This document shows positions 52,261 through 59,914 of a stretch of 64,000 bases of DNA, piece after piece. Source of the stretch: Desulfomonile tiedjei DSM 6799 (GTDB lineage Bacteria > Desulfobacterota > Desulfomonilia > Desulfomonilales > Desulfomonilaceae); NCBI RefSeq assembly GCF_000266945.1, contig NC_018025.1:3972001-4036000 (forward strand). Reading direction: 5' to 3'. The notes under the pieces are model-generated. The model ran no database searches. It saw nothing but the letters and a program-made list of their open reading frames with translations, and was not told where the DNA came from. The position numbers were made by a program, and so were the translations under genes. Position 1 is the first letter of the stretch; every line of letters begins with the position of its first letter.

Positions 52261-52664
52261 TTCTCCTCCCGCTCTTCCCCTCCGTGATTTTCCTTATCAC
52301 CGATTTTTTGATCGGTGGCCTGAATTGCCTGGGTCCATTCTTTCCGAACTGTCACAAGCTCGTTGGTTAGCAGCAAATCTATCACGGCTCAACAGAGTGT
52401 TCAACGAGATGTGCGGCACCGATCCATCACTCATGACATGCGCAAACCGGAGAGTTGCTTTCTTGAAATGAATAGCGACGACCTGACCACAGAAGCTGCG
52501 CCGCGTGTCCTGAGCAACAAGGGGTACGGGATGCCACACCGGTTTTGTACACTCCTTGTACACGCGTTGAGGAACTCTCAGGGACTGAAAGGGATCGGAA
52601 AGGATCTATTCGGCTTGAAATGGTTGGGCTTTTCGGACAGACGGTTGATTTCATTAAGGGGGCT
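52261..52664. other. Right terminal region of element 1
   Basis: No supported gene. It contains the right arm-type repeat (52545-52568). A minus-strand frame across it encodes TRVQGVYKT, the same residues as the integrase C-terminus, simply because the repeat overlaps integrase codons at the left end. Nothing else is recognised. Confidence 0.5.
52545..52568 (+). repeat. Right arm-type repeat of element 1
   Basis: This copy differs from 7962-7985 at one of 24 positions and has the same orientation. It ends 96 bases before the right att core. No copy is seen near the element 0/1 junction on the left side or in element 2, so it is specific to element 1. Confidence 0.6.
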
Positions 52665-52715
52665 ATTGCCTTCACACGGCAGGGGTCGGAGGTTCAAATC
52701 CTCTCCCGCCTACCA
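52665..52715 (+). repeat. Att core: 3' fragment of tRNA-Val(CAC), element 1/element 2 junction
   Basis: The 51 bases are identical to 7843-7893. Flanking bases on both sides differ, so the repeat is sharply bounded. As on the left, no 5' half of the tRNA is present. It is both the right end of element 1 and the left end of element 2. Confidence 0.9.
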
Positions 52716-52729
52716 GAAAAGCTAAAAGG

Positions 52730-52770
52730 AATCAGGAAGATAGGTTGACGGCCACTTCCTGATTTTCTTT
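52730..52770 (+). terminator. Rho-independent terminator directly after the second att core
   Basis: ATCAGGAAG (52731-52739) pairs with CTTCCTGAT (52755-52763), followed by TTTCTTTT. It has the same place and direction as the terminator at 7922 but a different sequence. Confidence 0.8.
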
Positions 52771-52771
52771 T

Positions 52772-52808
52772 GGGGCCAAGGCCTTTGGCACTTTTTTGGC
52801 CCCTTTTT
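52772..52808 (+). terminator. Second terminator between att core and integrase
   Basis: GGGGCCAA (52772-52779) pairs with TTGGCCCC (52796-52803), followed by five T residues. Together with the preceding hairpin it would block transcription from the tRNA side into the integrase gene. Confidence 0.75.
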
Positions 52809-52819
52809 CGGTAAGGCCA

Positions 52820-54007
52820 TCAGGCTTGGCCTTCCTCCACCATGTCAAGCTCAGTCCATCCATTGTCAAACCTCATGCTGTCCACGGCTTTCAAGAGTTC
52901 CTCATCCGAAACCCTGATGTAGCGATCCTCTACGGAGCGATTGGAGGAATGGCCAACAATGATGTTCCTCACGGTGGGGTCCATTCCTGATCGCTGCGCA
53001 TTCGTCTTCCAGGTGTGCCGCAGATCACGCATTTGCAGTCCGTCGATCCCCGCCTTGGCAGTTGCCTTGGCCCATGCTTTGCGCACCATTGAGGCTACCA
53101 CGGCCTTTCCTTGATGAGTGCCACAGTGCTTTTTGTAACGCCCCTCATACGGGAAAATGGGTCCCATAGCTCGCAGGACGTTCTCGCCCTGATCTTTTCG
53201 CCGACCCTCAAGCATTTGGATCATTTCCATGCGCAGGGGGACTCTTTTCGTCCGTAGCCGCACCTTGTTCGCACTCTTGCCCTCTTTGGTTGCCTCGGGG
53301 GGCAAGACCAGCATCCGTCTCTCAGGTTTGTACATTTCCCACCTGAGGCTGACCACCTCTTTGAATCGCATTCCCGTGTAGTACATTGCCGTGAGGATGT
53401 CCCGCAACCACCAGCTGTGTTCAAGAACACGGTTGAAGTCTTCCCATGAAAGATACGAGTCTCGCTGTCTTTCAGGAAGTCTGTGGGCCATGGTGCAAGG
53501 ATTGATTTCCACCCTTTCCAGTTCCAATTGAAGACGGAATATTCCTGAAAGCACGCCTAACTCTCGGTTGACGGTTCCATTCTCCGCCTTCTGACTGCGA
53601 ATCCTCTGGTAAGCCCGTATATCGGCCACCTTAATGTTCTTCAACGGATAGTGCTCCCCGAAGTGCTCAGTGATGCGGTCAATCGCATAGAGATTCCTCT
53701 CTGCTCTGTGCTTCAGATCAGCCTTCAGGTATTCCCTCGTGGCCTTAATCAAGGTCAGCTCTTCTGTGGGCTCGGGGCGAGCAAGTTCAGGCGGTAAAGC
53801 CCATCCCTTGTTCTCATGCGTCCTGAGAACCACATCGAGACAGTCAGGGTCTAAATGGCCAAAAGAGCCAATGGTAAATGCCGTCTTCACAGCTTTCTCT
53901 ATCTTCTTTGCGTCTGTCGAGTTAGTGGCTGGGGTTACCGTCCTGATGCGGTGTCCCTTCCACTTAAATGAAACATAGTATTTATCGCCGATTTTCATCA
54001 ATCCCAC
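52820..54007 (-). CDS. int: Tyrosine recombinase (integrase) of element 2
   Basis: I prefer the GTG at 54007, behind ACAGGAGG, giving 395 residues and a 10-bp overlap with the excisionase gene identical to element 1. Catalytic residues are Arg in YYTGMRFKEV (about 220), R-x-x-R in MRDLRHTW (about 310), His in IIVGHSSN and the nucleophile in VEDRYIRV (about 358). The usual first His of the HxxR motif is Arg here, whereas element 1 has His. It shares HTWKTNA and RSGMDP with the element 1 enzyme and should use the same tRNA-Val site. Its stop lies 104 bases from the att core. Confidence 0.92.
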   Translation of the reverse strand: MGLMKIGDKYYVSFKWKGHRIRTVTPATNSTDAKKIEKAVKTAFTIGSFGHLDPDCLDVVLRTHENKGWALPPELARPEPTEELTLIKATREYLKADLKHRAERNLYAIDRITEHFGEHYPLKNIKVADIRAYQRIRSQKAENGTVNRELGVLSGIFRLQLELERVEINPCTMAHRLPERQRDSYLSWEDFNRVLEHSWWLRDILTAMYYTGMRFKEVVSLRWEMYKPERRMLVLPPEATKEGKSANKVRLRTKRVPLRMEMIQMLEGRRKDQGENVLRAMGPIFPYEGRYKKHCGTHQGKAVVASMVRKAWAKATAKAGIDGLQMRDLRHTWKTNAQRSGMDPTVRNIIVGHSSNRSVEDRYIRVSDEELLKAVDSMRFDNGWTELDMVEEGQA

Positions 54008-54321
54008 GACGAAACCTCCTGTCTGAGGTCTCGCCAAGATTCCCCTGTATTTTTCTTACCACCTCCCTTCCGAACCACCTGAGGGTAATTTGTCGCACGC
54101 AGGGCAGATTGATGATTCTTGGTTGCTAATTCTACTCGATTCGTCTTTTCTTTCAAAAAACTATCTATGGCCTCGATGCTGAATAGCACGATCTTGGCCG
54201 AAATCTTTACTCGCTCAATTTTCCCTTTTCTGGCCCATTTCAAAATAGTTGCCTTTGACACATTCAAATAATCCGCCGCTTCTTCAGCGGTCAACAACTC
54301 CTTTCTGTTTTCGCTTTTCAT
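53998..54321 (-). CDS. xis: Excisionase-like helix-turn-helix protein of element 2
   Basis: GGAGGA precedes the ATG. The 107-aa protein starts with a MerR/AlpA-type helix-turn-helix (ELLTAEEAADYLNVSKATIL, KWARKGKIERVKI) and a wing, followed by a basic region and the end SWRDLRQEVSSWD, which resembles the end of the element 1 excisionase. Such proteins bend DNA at attachment sites and steer the recombinase toward excision. The ATG lies 113 bases from the ParB-like gene's stop. Confidence 0.82.
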   Translation of the reverse strand: MKSENRKELLTAEEAADYLNVSKATILKWARKGKIERVKISAKIVLFSIEAIDSFLKEKTNRVELATKNHQSALRATNYPQVVRKGGGKKNTGESWRDLRQEVSSWD

Positions 54322-54434
54322 TAATCATTTTTTCCTCCGCTAGATTTGCGGGACTACACCCGCCTTGTGCCCCCTCGCCGTTGGAGGTAACGGCGGAAAG
54401 GGCCTTAAATCAGATCATGTGGGGCGACAACACC

Positions 54435-55448
54435 TCAGTCTGTTTCGTCATCATCGTCAACCACATGTCCGTTACTATCGACTAATAGGTATTCGTCATT
54501 ATCATCTCTGGACTCATCATGTTCCTTTTCGTCCTGGGGTTTCTTAACTGTATCGCCATTTTCATCATCGTACTCTGCGGGGTTAAAGTATTCCTCATCA
54601 TCCTCGTCTGGAGCCTCCCCCGTACCAGTCTGCTCACATTCATTCGTGAACGATTCCAGGTAACGCTTGATAGCTTCGGATGCATGATCCTCGACTAAGC
54701 CACCCAACTCTTGGAGCGCCCCGACCAGTTCCAAAGGAATGGGAACGGGAACCATAGCTGCGGATTTGGTATCCTTAGCGCCCTGTTCAACTTCTCGGCT
54801 TTCATCGATGGCCATATCGTCAGAATTCTCTGTGGAGAGCTCGGCCTCAAGCTGCTTCCGTTGGTTCTGAGTCTTCTGATATGCTTTGTTGATCGAAATC
54901 TCGTTTCTCAAAACTGCTTCCCTGATTTCGGGCAGTCCTTTGTTGATAACCGTAAGAGCCTGTTCGACTTTGCGAGAGCTGATGTTCAGGAGGTCAGCGG
55001 TGCGCTTGGCTCCTGCAGATCGACCGTCTCGGCTGCCGCAACTTTGCGGCGCTGATTCTGCTACCCCCACATTCTTACGATCTCCCCCTCGGGGCTTACG
55101 TTCGTGGAGTCGTTCGATACAATGGATCAGGTCACCGTCGGTCAGATTTCTTCGGTTGCCCTGGAGACGTAGCGCATACTCAAAGGCATCCTCTTCTGTC
55201 TCGAACTGGTATGAGTAGACTGAAACTTTTTCAATCTCGGCATTGGTAGCTGCCTTCAACCGAGTATGACCGTCGATACACACAGGTTCCTCCTGACCTT
55301 CCCAGGTTGCCAAGATGATGGGCTGGGAGTCGTCGTAATTCTCTTCACGCATGTTTTGCTCAATTCTCGCCAACAAATCGTCATTGATCGTGAATAGTCC
55401 CTCAAATAGGGGATGGGTCTTAATGTCTTCAATCTTTTTCGTTGCCAT
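54435..55448 (-). CDS. ParB-like protein with long acidic tail
   Basis: The start at 55448 follows AAGGAG and gives 337 residues. The N-terminal ParB/Srx domain (about 15-100) has YDDSQPIILATWEGQEEP, CIDGHTRLKAATNA and RLQGNRRNLTDGDLI. A helix-turn-helix region follows (KRTADLLNISSRKVEQAL, about 160). The last 90 residues are almost purely acidic (DEDDEEYFNPAEYDDENGD). There is no ParA gene nearby. It could bind a centromere-like site; a 16-bp palindrome lies inside the gene at 55035-55050 and twice more in element 2. Alternatively it is a regulator like the phage and plasmid ParB-domain proteins. Confidence 0.75.
   Translation of the reverse strand: MATKKIEDIKTHPLFEGLFTINDDLLARIEQNMREENYDDSQPIILATWEGQEEPVCIDGHTRLKAATNAEIEKVSVYSYQFETEEDAFEYALRLQGNRRNLTDGDLIHCIERLHERKPRGGDRKNVGVAESAPQSCGSRDGRSAGAKRTADLLNISSRKVEQALTVINKGLPEIREAVLRNEISINKAYQKTQNQRKQLEAELSTENSDDMAIDESREVEQGAKDTKSAAMVPVPIPLELVGALQELGGLVEDHASEAIKRYLESFTNECEQTGTGEAPDEDDEEYFNPAEYDDENGDTVKKPQDEKEHDESRDDNDEYLLVDSNGHVVDDDDETD
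55035..55050. repeat. GCCGCAA(CT)TTGCGGC palindrome, copy 1
   Basis: This 7+2+7 inverted repeat lies inside the ParB-like gene. Copies 2 and 3 are at 57723-57738 and 61082-61097. I found none in element 1. Confidence 0.65.
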
Positions 55449-55938
55449 AGTCTCTTTACTCCTTGTCTGGGCCGAGCATGAACGTACTCGACCCGAGTGG
55501 CGGGGCAACCTATTACGGTGCCCGCCTCCTAAAATTGTTGATGAATCTGGCTATGGAATAATCAGGGGGGCTGGCCGTTTCTGGGTGTCCGTGAGGCCAC
55601 GGGGCCAGCCGATCAGGTAATTATCTGTAGACTATGGGGAAAACTCGATTGACCATGAAAAAGGATCTCTGCTGCTGTTCAGCTGCGCACCCTGGTCTGT
55701 TTTTCATCTGTGGACCAAGGCGCTGTCCTAATTTTTGTTTCTACCTTTTAACTAGTACACAAATCCATCTCTAATGAAAAAAGAATGAACGGCTAGTAAT
55801 TGCGCATTGTTGCAAACATGAGACGGAGAAATATGTCGTGCATTTTTTCATCCCTCCGTCGGTATGGGGTGCTGCCCCCGTGGGAGGATGCGGAGGCGCT
55901 CTTGGATTTTTGCTCTTTCGTGGTCTTGCTCTCATTTC
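55449..55938. other. Promoter region of the parB-like gene
   Basis: The only notable feature is the 33-bp repeat at 55741-55773, which recurs upstream of the Rep-like gene. No gene is supported. Confidence 0.45.
55741..55773. repeat. 33-bp direct repeat, copy 1 (upstream of parB-like gene)
   Basis: It contains AACTAGTACACAAAT and matches 57585-57617 at 30 of 33 positions. It lies 293 bases upstream of the ParB-like start. The second copy lies 213 bases upstream of the Rep-like start, which suggests shared regulation. Confidence 0.65.
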
Positions 55939-56238
55939 TCAGTAACAGTAGTCATCGTCTTCGATTACCCCGTCCAAGAGAAAGGAGGTTTGGCCCTCGA
56001 CATCGGCAAGAAAATAATCTTGTCTGAGCAATTCTCGTTTGGTTCTATCCAGCTGGTCTCTTAGTTTCACCAAGTTACGAAGGTCCCAGCGGTCAGAGCA
56101 GGTGCTTATCTTTGTTTGGCAGTGTTGCTCAAGCCAGTCAGTCTCTGCCTTGAGTACTTTCACTAGATAACCAATTTCTTCGGACACGTCTTTTTGCAGT
56201 TTTTCGTAATTGTTCTTCTTCTCTTTTTCTTTCATCAT
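55939..56238 (-). CDS. Small coiled-coil protein (99 aa)
   Basis: TGGAGAA precedes two consecutive ATG codons. The protein is highly charged and helical: KEKEKKNNYEKLQKDVSEEI and LRNLVKLRDQLDRTKRELLR are probable coiled-coil segments. It has two Cys near the middle (HCQTKISTC) and ends with an acidic DDDYCY. Function unknown. It sits between the ParB-like and Rep-like genes on the same strand, which fits a maintenance role. Confidence 0.55.
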   Translation of the reverse strand: MMKEKEKKNNYEKLQKDVSEEIGYLVKVLKAETDWLEQHCQTKISTCSDRWDLRNLVKLRDQLDRTKRELLRQDYFLADVEGQTSFLLDGVIEDDDYCY

Positions 56239-56739
56239 TTCTCCATGGGCTCTCCCGCCCGTAATTGTCGTTGAGGCCCGTGCAGGGCGTAAAGCAATTC
56301 ATCAGTCAGCATCTCGGTTCATGTCATAATTCCGCTTTCGCAGTTCAGTCTCAGGTCGTCTATGATGATGTTCTGTCTTCTGTTTGTCGCTCAATGAGAA
56401 CCCCGCAGACATGAATTCCGTGTTTTGGCAGGGGAATGTTTGCCTTCATATGCAAATTCGCTCAGCGGGGCTCTCAGGTGCCTATTTGTTGATGTCTGTT
56501 TTAGTATAATGTCGCAGATGTATTCTCTGGTACGACTATAATATCACTTATATTGTTACCAAGCATTTTCCAGTGTGATAATCCCAACGAGACATATCGC
56601 ATTCCTTTGATAATCGCAAAACCTACTTTCATATTCCTTTGATTATCACACATCAGTAACAGGGTCTCCCTATGGGATTATCACACATCTCATATATATA
56701 CCATATCTACCTCGGTAATGTACAACTATGGGTATCTTT
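56239..56739. other. AT-rich region with iteron-like repeats
   Basis: No gene. The right part (about 56510-56730) is AT-rich and contains the GATTATCACA repeats at 56574-56689. Together with the adjacent Rep-like gene this is the best origin candidate in the window. Confidence 0.5.
56574..56689. repeat. Iteron-like repeats (GATTATCACA type), possible replication origin
   Basis: TGTGATAATCCC at 56574-56585 is the exact inverse of GGGATTATCACA at 56674-56685. ATTCCTTTGATAATCGC (56601-56617) and ATTCCTTTGATTATCAC (56633-56649) are near-identical direct repeats. GATTATCACACATC occurs at 56641-56654 and 56676-56689. The cluster is AT-rich and starts about 50 bases downstream of the Rep-like gene's stop. 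Confidence 0.65.
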
Positions 56740-57372
56740 CTATTCATTAGCAGAGCAACCAGCATAATCTGTAAAGAGATCCAGTTGCACATAACCTAAA
56801 GTATCTGCTTCGTGAACATCAAGAGAAGTAGTTTCAGACCTTGAGTTTGCAACATTACGCTTAACAATATTCGGATAATGACAATAGCCAGGTAGAGGAC
56901 CATCATAGAGCGGCTCTCCATGTTCCGACATGAGAGCTGAACCATTGTAGATACGCCACCTGTCAGAATATCGGAACCTGCCCGCCTTGCGAAAGGAACC
57001 TTGGGTGACCACATCCATGAATCCGACCTGTACCAGCTTCCTCTTTGCCCGTGCTATGGTGTCTTCTCCTTTTATGCCTCGCTCTTGGAGGTACTTGGTG
57101 GGCAGTCCGAATTCTCCTCCATTCAGCAGCCAACCGAGGCCGCACTGGAATAACGTGTCCTTTGGTATCTTCTTTCGTTTCTTCTCGCTTTTTGGTGCGT
57201 ACCGCAATTGAGACAGGCATTCCAAGAGGATTAATTTCTCGGATTTCTCCAGGGCATGAAAGGCTTCTCCGTTCCACAATTCCATCGGTATGAGCACGAA
57301 CCCTTTTTCCTGCTTTGCTTTTCTCAGTCTCTCCTTTCCCCATTCTTCAATAGTTTTTGGTTTTTTCAACAT
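56740..57372 (-). CDS. Replication-initiator-like winged-helix protein (tentative)
   Basis: The start at 57372 follows GAGGAG and gives 210 residues. Residues about 25-125 look like a winged-helix domain: GFVLIPMELWNGEAFHALEK, LILLECLSQLRYAPKSEKKR, and EDTIARAKRKLVQVGFMDVV, with the last as recognition helix and wing. Similar single-domain proteins start replication or regulate copy number in plasmids. The iteron-like repeats just downstream support a Rep role. It is not clearly homologous to the 341-aa protein of element 1. Confidence 0.5.
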   Translation of the reverse strand: MLKKPKTIEEWGKERLRKAKQEKGFVLIPMELWNGEAFHALEKSEKLILLECLSQLRYAPKSEKKRKKIPKDTLFQCGLGWLLNGGEFGLPTKYLQERGIKGEDTIARAKRKLVQVGFMDVVTQGSFRKAGRFRYSDRWRIYNGSALMSEHGEPLYDGPLPGYCHYPNIVKRNVANSRSETTSLDVHEADTLGYVQLDLFTDYAGCSANE

Positions 57373-57584
57373 GTTTACTCCTCGGGGCTCGTACACTCCA
57401 TTGCTGCGGCCCCCTTTTCCCTTGCTTTGGGTCTTATTTGATTGTTGACGAATTCGCCTGTGACTAAATCAGCGATGTGGGTAATAAGTCTGGGAAATCA
57501 TGTCAAATTCTTGGGGCTACAAATTACACTAAATATTATAGCTAGTTATCGCCATGCATCAGTTCATGCATCGCCTCTTTGTCT

Positions 57585-57617
57585 CTACCCTATAACTAGT
57601 ACACAAATTCATCTCTA
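57585..57617. repeat. 33-bp direct repeat, copy 2 (upstream of rep-like gene)
   Basis: It matches 55741-55773 with three mismatches, in the same orientation. It is about 210 bases upstream of the Rep-like start. Confidence 0.65.
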
Positions 57618-57721
57618 CTGCCATAGTCATATTAGCTACTTAGCCGTAACGGACCAATATTAGCCATGAATATATTTTGCATTTTGGCCGAAAAAATTCT
57701 GTGGGGCCAGTACCGACGGTC

Positions 57722-57739
57722 TGCCGCAATGTTGCGGCA
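57722..57739. repeat. TGCCGCAA(TG)TTGCGGCA palindrome, copy 2
   Basis: An 8+2+8 inverted repeat, the longest of the three copies. It is in noncoding DNA between the Rep-like gene and the MerR-like operon. Confidence 0.65.
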
Positions 57740-57848
57740 TCAAAATTGCCCTGAAACTTGGGGAGCCAGCGACTCCTCATGGACAAATTCAACTGCTGAG
57801 ATTGGCCAAAATTGCAGCAGATTTGCCGTGCGAAAAGTGCTCGAATCC

Positions 57849-57874
57849 GAACATGCTCGACGTCTAGCATGTTC
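57849..57874. repeat. GAACATGCT/AGCATGTTC inverted repeat
   Basis: A perfect 9-bp inverted repeat with an 8-base spacer, about 30 bases from the stop of the 76-aa gene. It may be a terminator stem or a regulator site. The GAAC/GTTC ends recall some LexA boxes, but the spacing does not fit the known ones. Confidence 0.5.
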
Positions 57875-57902
57875 CAAGGTGGCTCCCTGACAGCGTTTGG
57901 CC

Positions 57903-58133
57903 TCAAATGGGCAGCAGCCCTTCATAGGGGCTCACGTAATCGGGCCGCTCAGATTTGATCATTTCCCGCAATGCTGTAACGTAATCTATTGACGATCCCA
58001 GATCGTCCCGCACCACCGTAATGGAGTCCAGAACCAGCCAGTGGTAGAGGCGGTCTTCATTCAATTCCAAGACCCTTATGAGTTCGTCCGTGTCGTAATT
58101 ATTGAGTCGGCGTATCATTTCCATATCAATCAT
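57903..58133 (-). CDS. Unknown small protein (76 aa)
   Basis: AAGGAGGG precedes the ATG at 58133, which lies inside the end of the MerR-like gene, so the two are probably coupled. The protein is acidic and helical (IDMEMIRRLNNYDTDELIRV, LELNEDRLYHWLVLDSITVV), ending in a Pro-rich YVSPYEGLLP. No motif is recognised. It could be a partner or modulator of the regulator. Confidence 0.5.
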   Translation of the reverse strand: MIDMEMIRRLNNYDTDELIRVLELNEDRLYHWLVLDSITVVRDDLGSSIDYVTALREMIKSERPDYVSPYEGLLPI

Positions 58134-58368
58134 TTTGTTGTCCCTCCTTCGTTGCCTGGGCAAAAGCGTCCCTTGCGCTCATACCTGTATCCATCAATCT
58201 TTTTGCTCGCCGTAGCACCCGCATGGTATCTTGGTCGTAAATCCTCAACGTGGTCTTGCCCATCGTTGCACGTTCTGGAGAAATCAGACCATTCTCCTCC
58301 CAACGCCGCAATGAAGAGGGATGCACGCCCAGTTCATGCGCTGCAAAGTCAATTCCGTAATATCTCAT
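58126..58368 (-). CDS. MerR-like helix-turn-helix regulator
   Basis: AGGAGG precedes the ATG at 58368. The 80-aa protein is a minimal MerR DNA-binding domain: YGIDFAAHELGVHPSSLRRW then EENGLISPERATMG and the wing TLRIYDQDTMRVLRRAKRL. It lacks the dimerisation helix and effector domain of full MerR proteins, as in HspR- or AlpA-like small regulators. HspR-type proteins control heat-shock genes, but no chaperone gene is adjacent here. It overlaps the next gene by 8 bp. Confidence 0.75.
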   Translation of the reverse strand: MRYYGIDFAAHELGVHPSSLRRWEENGLISPERATMGKTTLRIYDQDTMRVLRRAKRLMDTGMSARDAFAQATKEGQQND

Positions 58369-58678
58369 TCTCGTCCTCCTGAGGTAATTCATGGGTAGAG
58401 GTAGACCTCTGTCCATGCCAAAAGGTAGGTTATTCGCTGGAGGACAAAGGTTGTTGTTGAGGACGTCAGGAGAATAGGGATCGATGGATGTGTCAATTGG
58501 AGCCTGATATGCAGGGCATTTGAGGCACATACGAGAGATTGGAAACCTTGACAATCATCTTCTGAGATGAGTACTGTGGCCGCAGATGGCCCCTGTGAAT
58601 TTTGGGATTCCCTAATGGCAGGATGCCATGCAATGACCAGGCTCGTTACAGAGTCTTGCTTTCGGAGCGTGAGTTGAC
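58369..58678. other. Divergent intergenic region
   Basis: These 310 bases separate the MerR-like gene from the DUF4238-like gene and should contain both promoters. No distinct operator or gene is seen. Confidence 0.35.
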
Positions 58679-59914
58679 ATGAATGAAAGCATTTGCAGAC
58701 ACAAATTGATCAATCGAGCAGGAGATGATCAGATTAATAATATTGAGGGTCTCGCAGAAGTCTGGGACGAAGTCGTCCAGAGAATAATCAAGAGAATGAT
58801 CGAGCTCATTGCACCGCAGATCGATGGAATTCACGTCAACCTCCGTGAAGAGGTGACTTTTGACGTGGCGAGATTAATGGATTTTATTGCGGAAAAAGTG
58901 ATCAATCTTAGAATGGAACAAAGATCGCTGTCTCAGCTTGATGAAGAATCCGAACGTCAATATTTCCTGACTGAGGAAGGGAATACAAAAATCGAGCACA
59001 CTGCCTGCGTTTTGTCGCAGGCGTTACAAAAGAAATACTGCGAACGATGGAAACCAAAAACAGATGCCTTGCTCAGGAATGAAAAGAACCCCAAGAAGAC
59101 AAAGCTCTCAATCAAGAAAGTAGAGAAGAATCATTTCATTCCGAAGTCATTTATAAGACGTTACTGGTCGAGAGATGGCCTTGTGTGTCGATTCACAAAA
59201 GGAAAGGATGGCTCATTCAAGTCGAAACGAATTCCATTCAGTCAATGGGGGTATGCGAGGAACTTATGTAGCGACAGACTCGAAGCTTACTTTGGTTTAA
59301 TAGAAGGAGACGCAGTTCGCCCCATAGAGATGCTCCTGCAAGTCGTGCCTTTGAACAGGCCGCAAAAAGAGGCTCTAATAGGATTCATTGTCATTCAACA
59401 ACTCCGCAACCCACATCTGATTTCTCAGTCAAGAGAGTTGATGAAGCCCCTGGTCAAGAGCATGGTGGGTGAAAGGCAGTCGGAGAGTCGTGAATACATG
59501 AACTCCGTATATGAGACGTTATACGAAAACGACGAATTCTATGATCTAATAGCGAGGCCGATCTTCAACAGCAAATGGGTCCTAATAAGATCTGAGAGGC
59601 CGTGTTTTGTTCTCCCAGACACGTGCAGTGTATTTGGACACCATAAGGGCTTGCCATACTCTATAGTGCCGCTCACGCCAAGTGACTGTTTTGTGGCGTT
59701 GCCCCTGGCCGAAAAAGGGGAGCGGATCGTTCCACATTACGTCGAAGCAGACGAAGCTTTGGCTCAAAATATTGGTCAAGCCCTTATTATCAGTGCGCAA
59801 GAACAGTTCTTGGCTGACGAGTCGATGACAAATCAGGGCGTCATCGAACATGAGCCGAGCACCCTGATTCACAGGATAATGTCGTCTATGATCGAAGAAA
59901 CTGCCGACAAATAG
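58679..59914 (+). CDS. DUF4238-like protein
   Basis: The 411-aa protein has a helical N-terminal region (residues 1-140) and a DUF4238-like core from about 145: KVEKNHFIPKSFIRRYWSRD, then CRFTKGKDGSFKSKRIP, LCSDRLEAYFGLIEGDAV, IGFIVIQQLRNP and LIRSERPCFVLPDTCSVF. The N-H-F-(I/V)-P-(K/R) start of the core is the family hallmark. DUF4238 genes are scattered singly on mobile and defence-rich regions, and their activity is not established. It is bounded by noncoding gaps on both sides, so it looks like an independent cargo gene. Confidence 0.65.
   Translation: MNESICRHKLINRAGDDQINNIEGLAEVWDEVVQRIIKRMIELIAPQIDGIHVNLREEVTFDVARLMDFIAEKVINLRMEQRSLSQLDEESERQYFLTEEGNTKIEHTACVLSQALQKKYCERWKPKTDALLRNEKNPKKTKLSIKKVEKNHFIPKSFIRRYWSRDGLVCRFTKGKDGSFKSKRIPFSQWGYARNLCSDRLEAYFGLIEGDAVRPIEMLLQVVPLNRPQKEALIGFIVIQQLRNPHLISQSRELMKPLVKSMVGERQSESREYMNSVYETLYENDEFYDLIARPIFNSKWVLIRSERPCFVLPDTCSVFGHHKGLPYSIVPLTPSDCFVALPLAEKGERIVPHYVEADEALAQNIGQALIISAQEQFLADESMTNQGVIEHEPSTLIHRIMSSMIEETADK

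Larger units (their letters stand above)
7843..52664. mobile_element. Integrative element 1 (44,822 bp)
   Basis: The element is bounded by identical 51-bp tRNA-Val 3' repeats in direct orientation. It begins with a terminator, recombinase and excisionase next to the left repeat, as is typical. Internally it carries regulators, recombination and helicase genes, a stress and mannoside cargo region, and a polymerase, Rep-like and SprT-like group at its right end. No conjugation (relaxase, type IV secretion) or capsid genes are visible, so it is not an ordinary ICE or prophage. It may be mobilised by other elements. Confidence 0.85.
57373..57902. other. Upstream region of the rep-like gene
   Basis: No gene is supported. 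It contains the second 33-bp repeat (57585-57617), the second GCCGCAA palindrome (57722-57739) and a further inverted repeat at 57849-57874. The density of symmetric sites suggests a control region. Confidence 0.5.

Noticed and set aside
52427-52675. Minus-strand frame sharing TRVQGVYKT with the element 1 integrase
   Set aside because: The match is confined to the 24-bp arm-type repeat. No other integrase sequence is present, so I do not call an integrase remnant.
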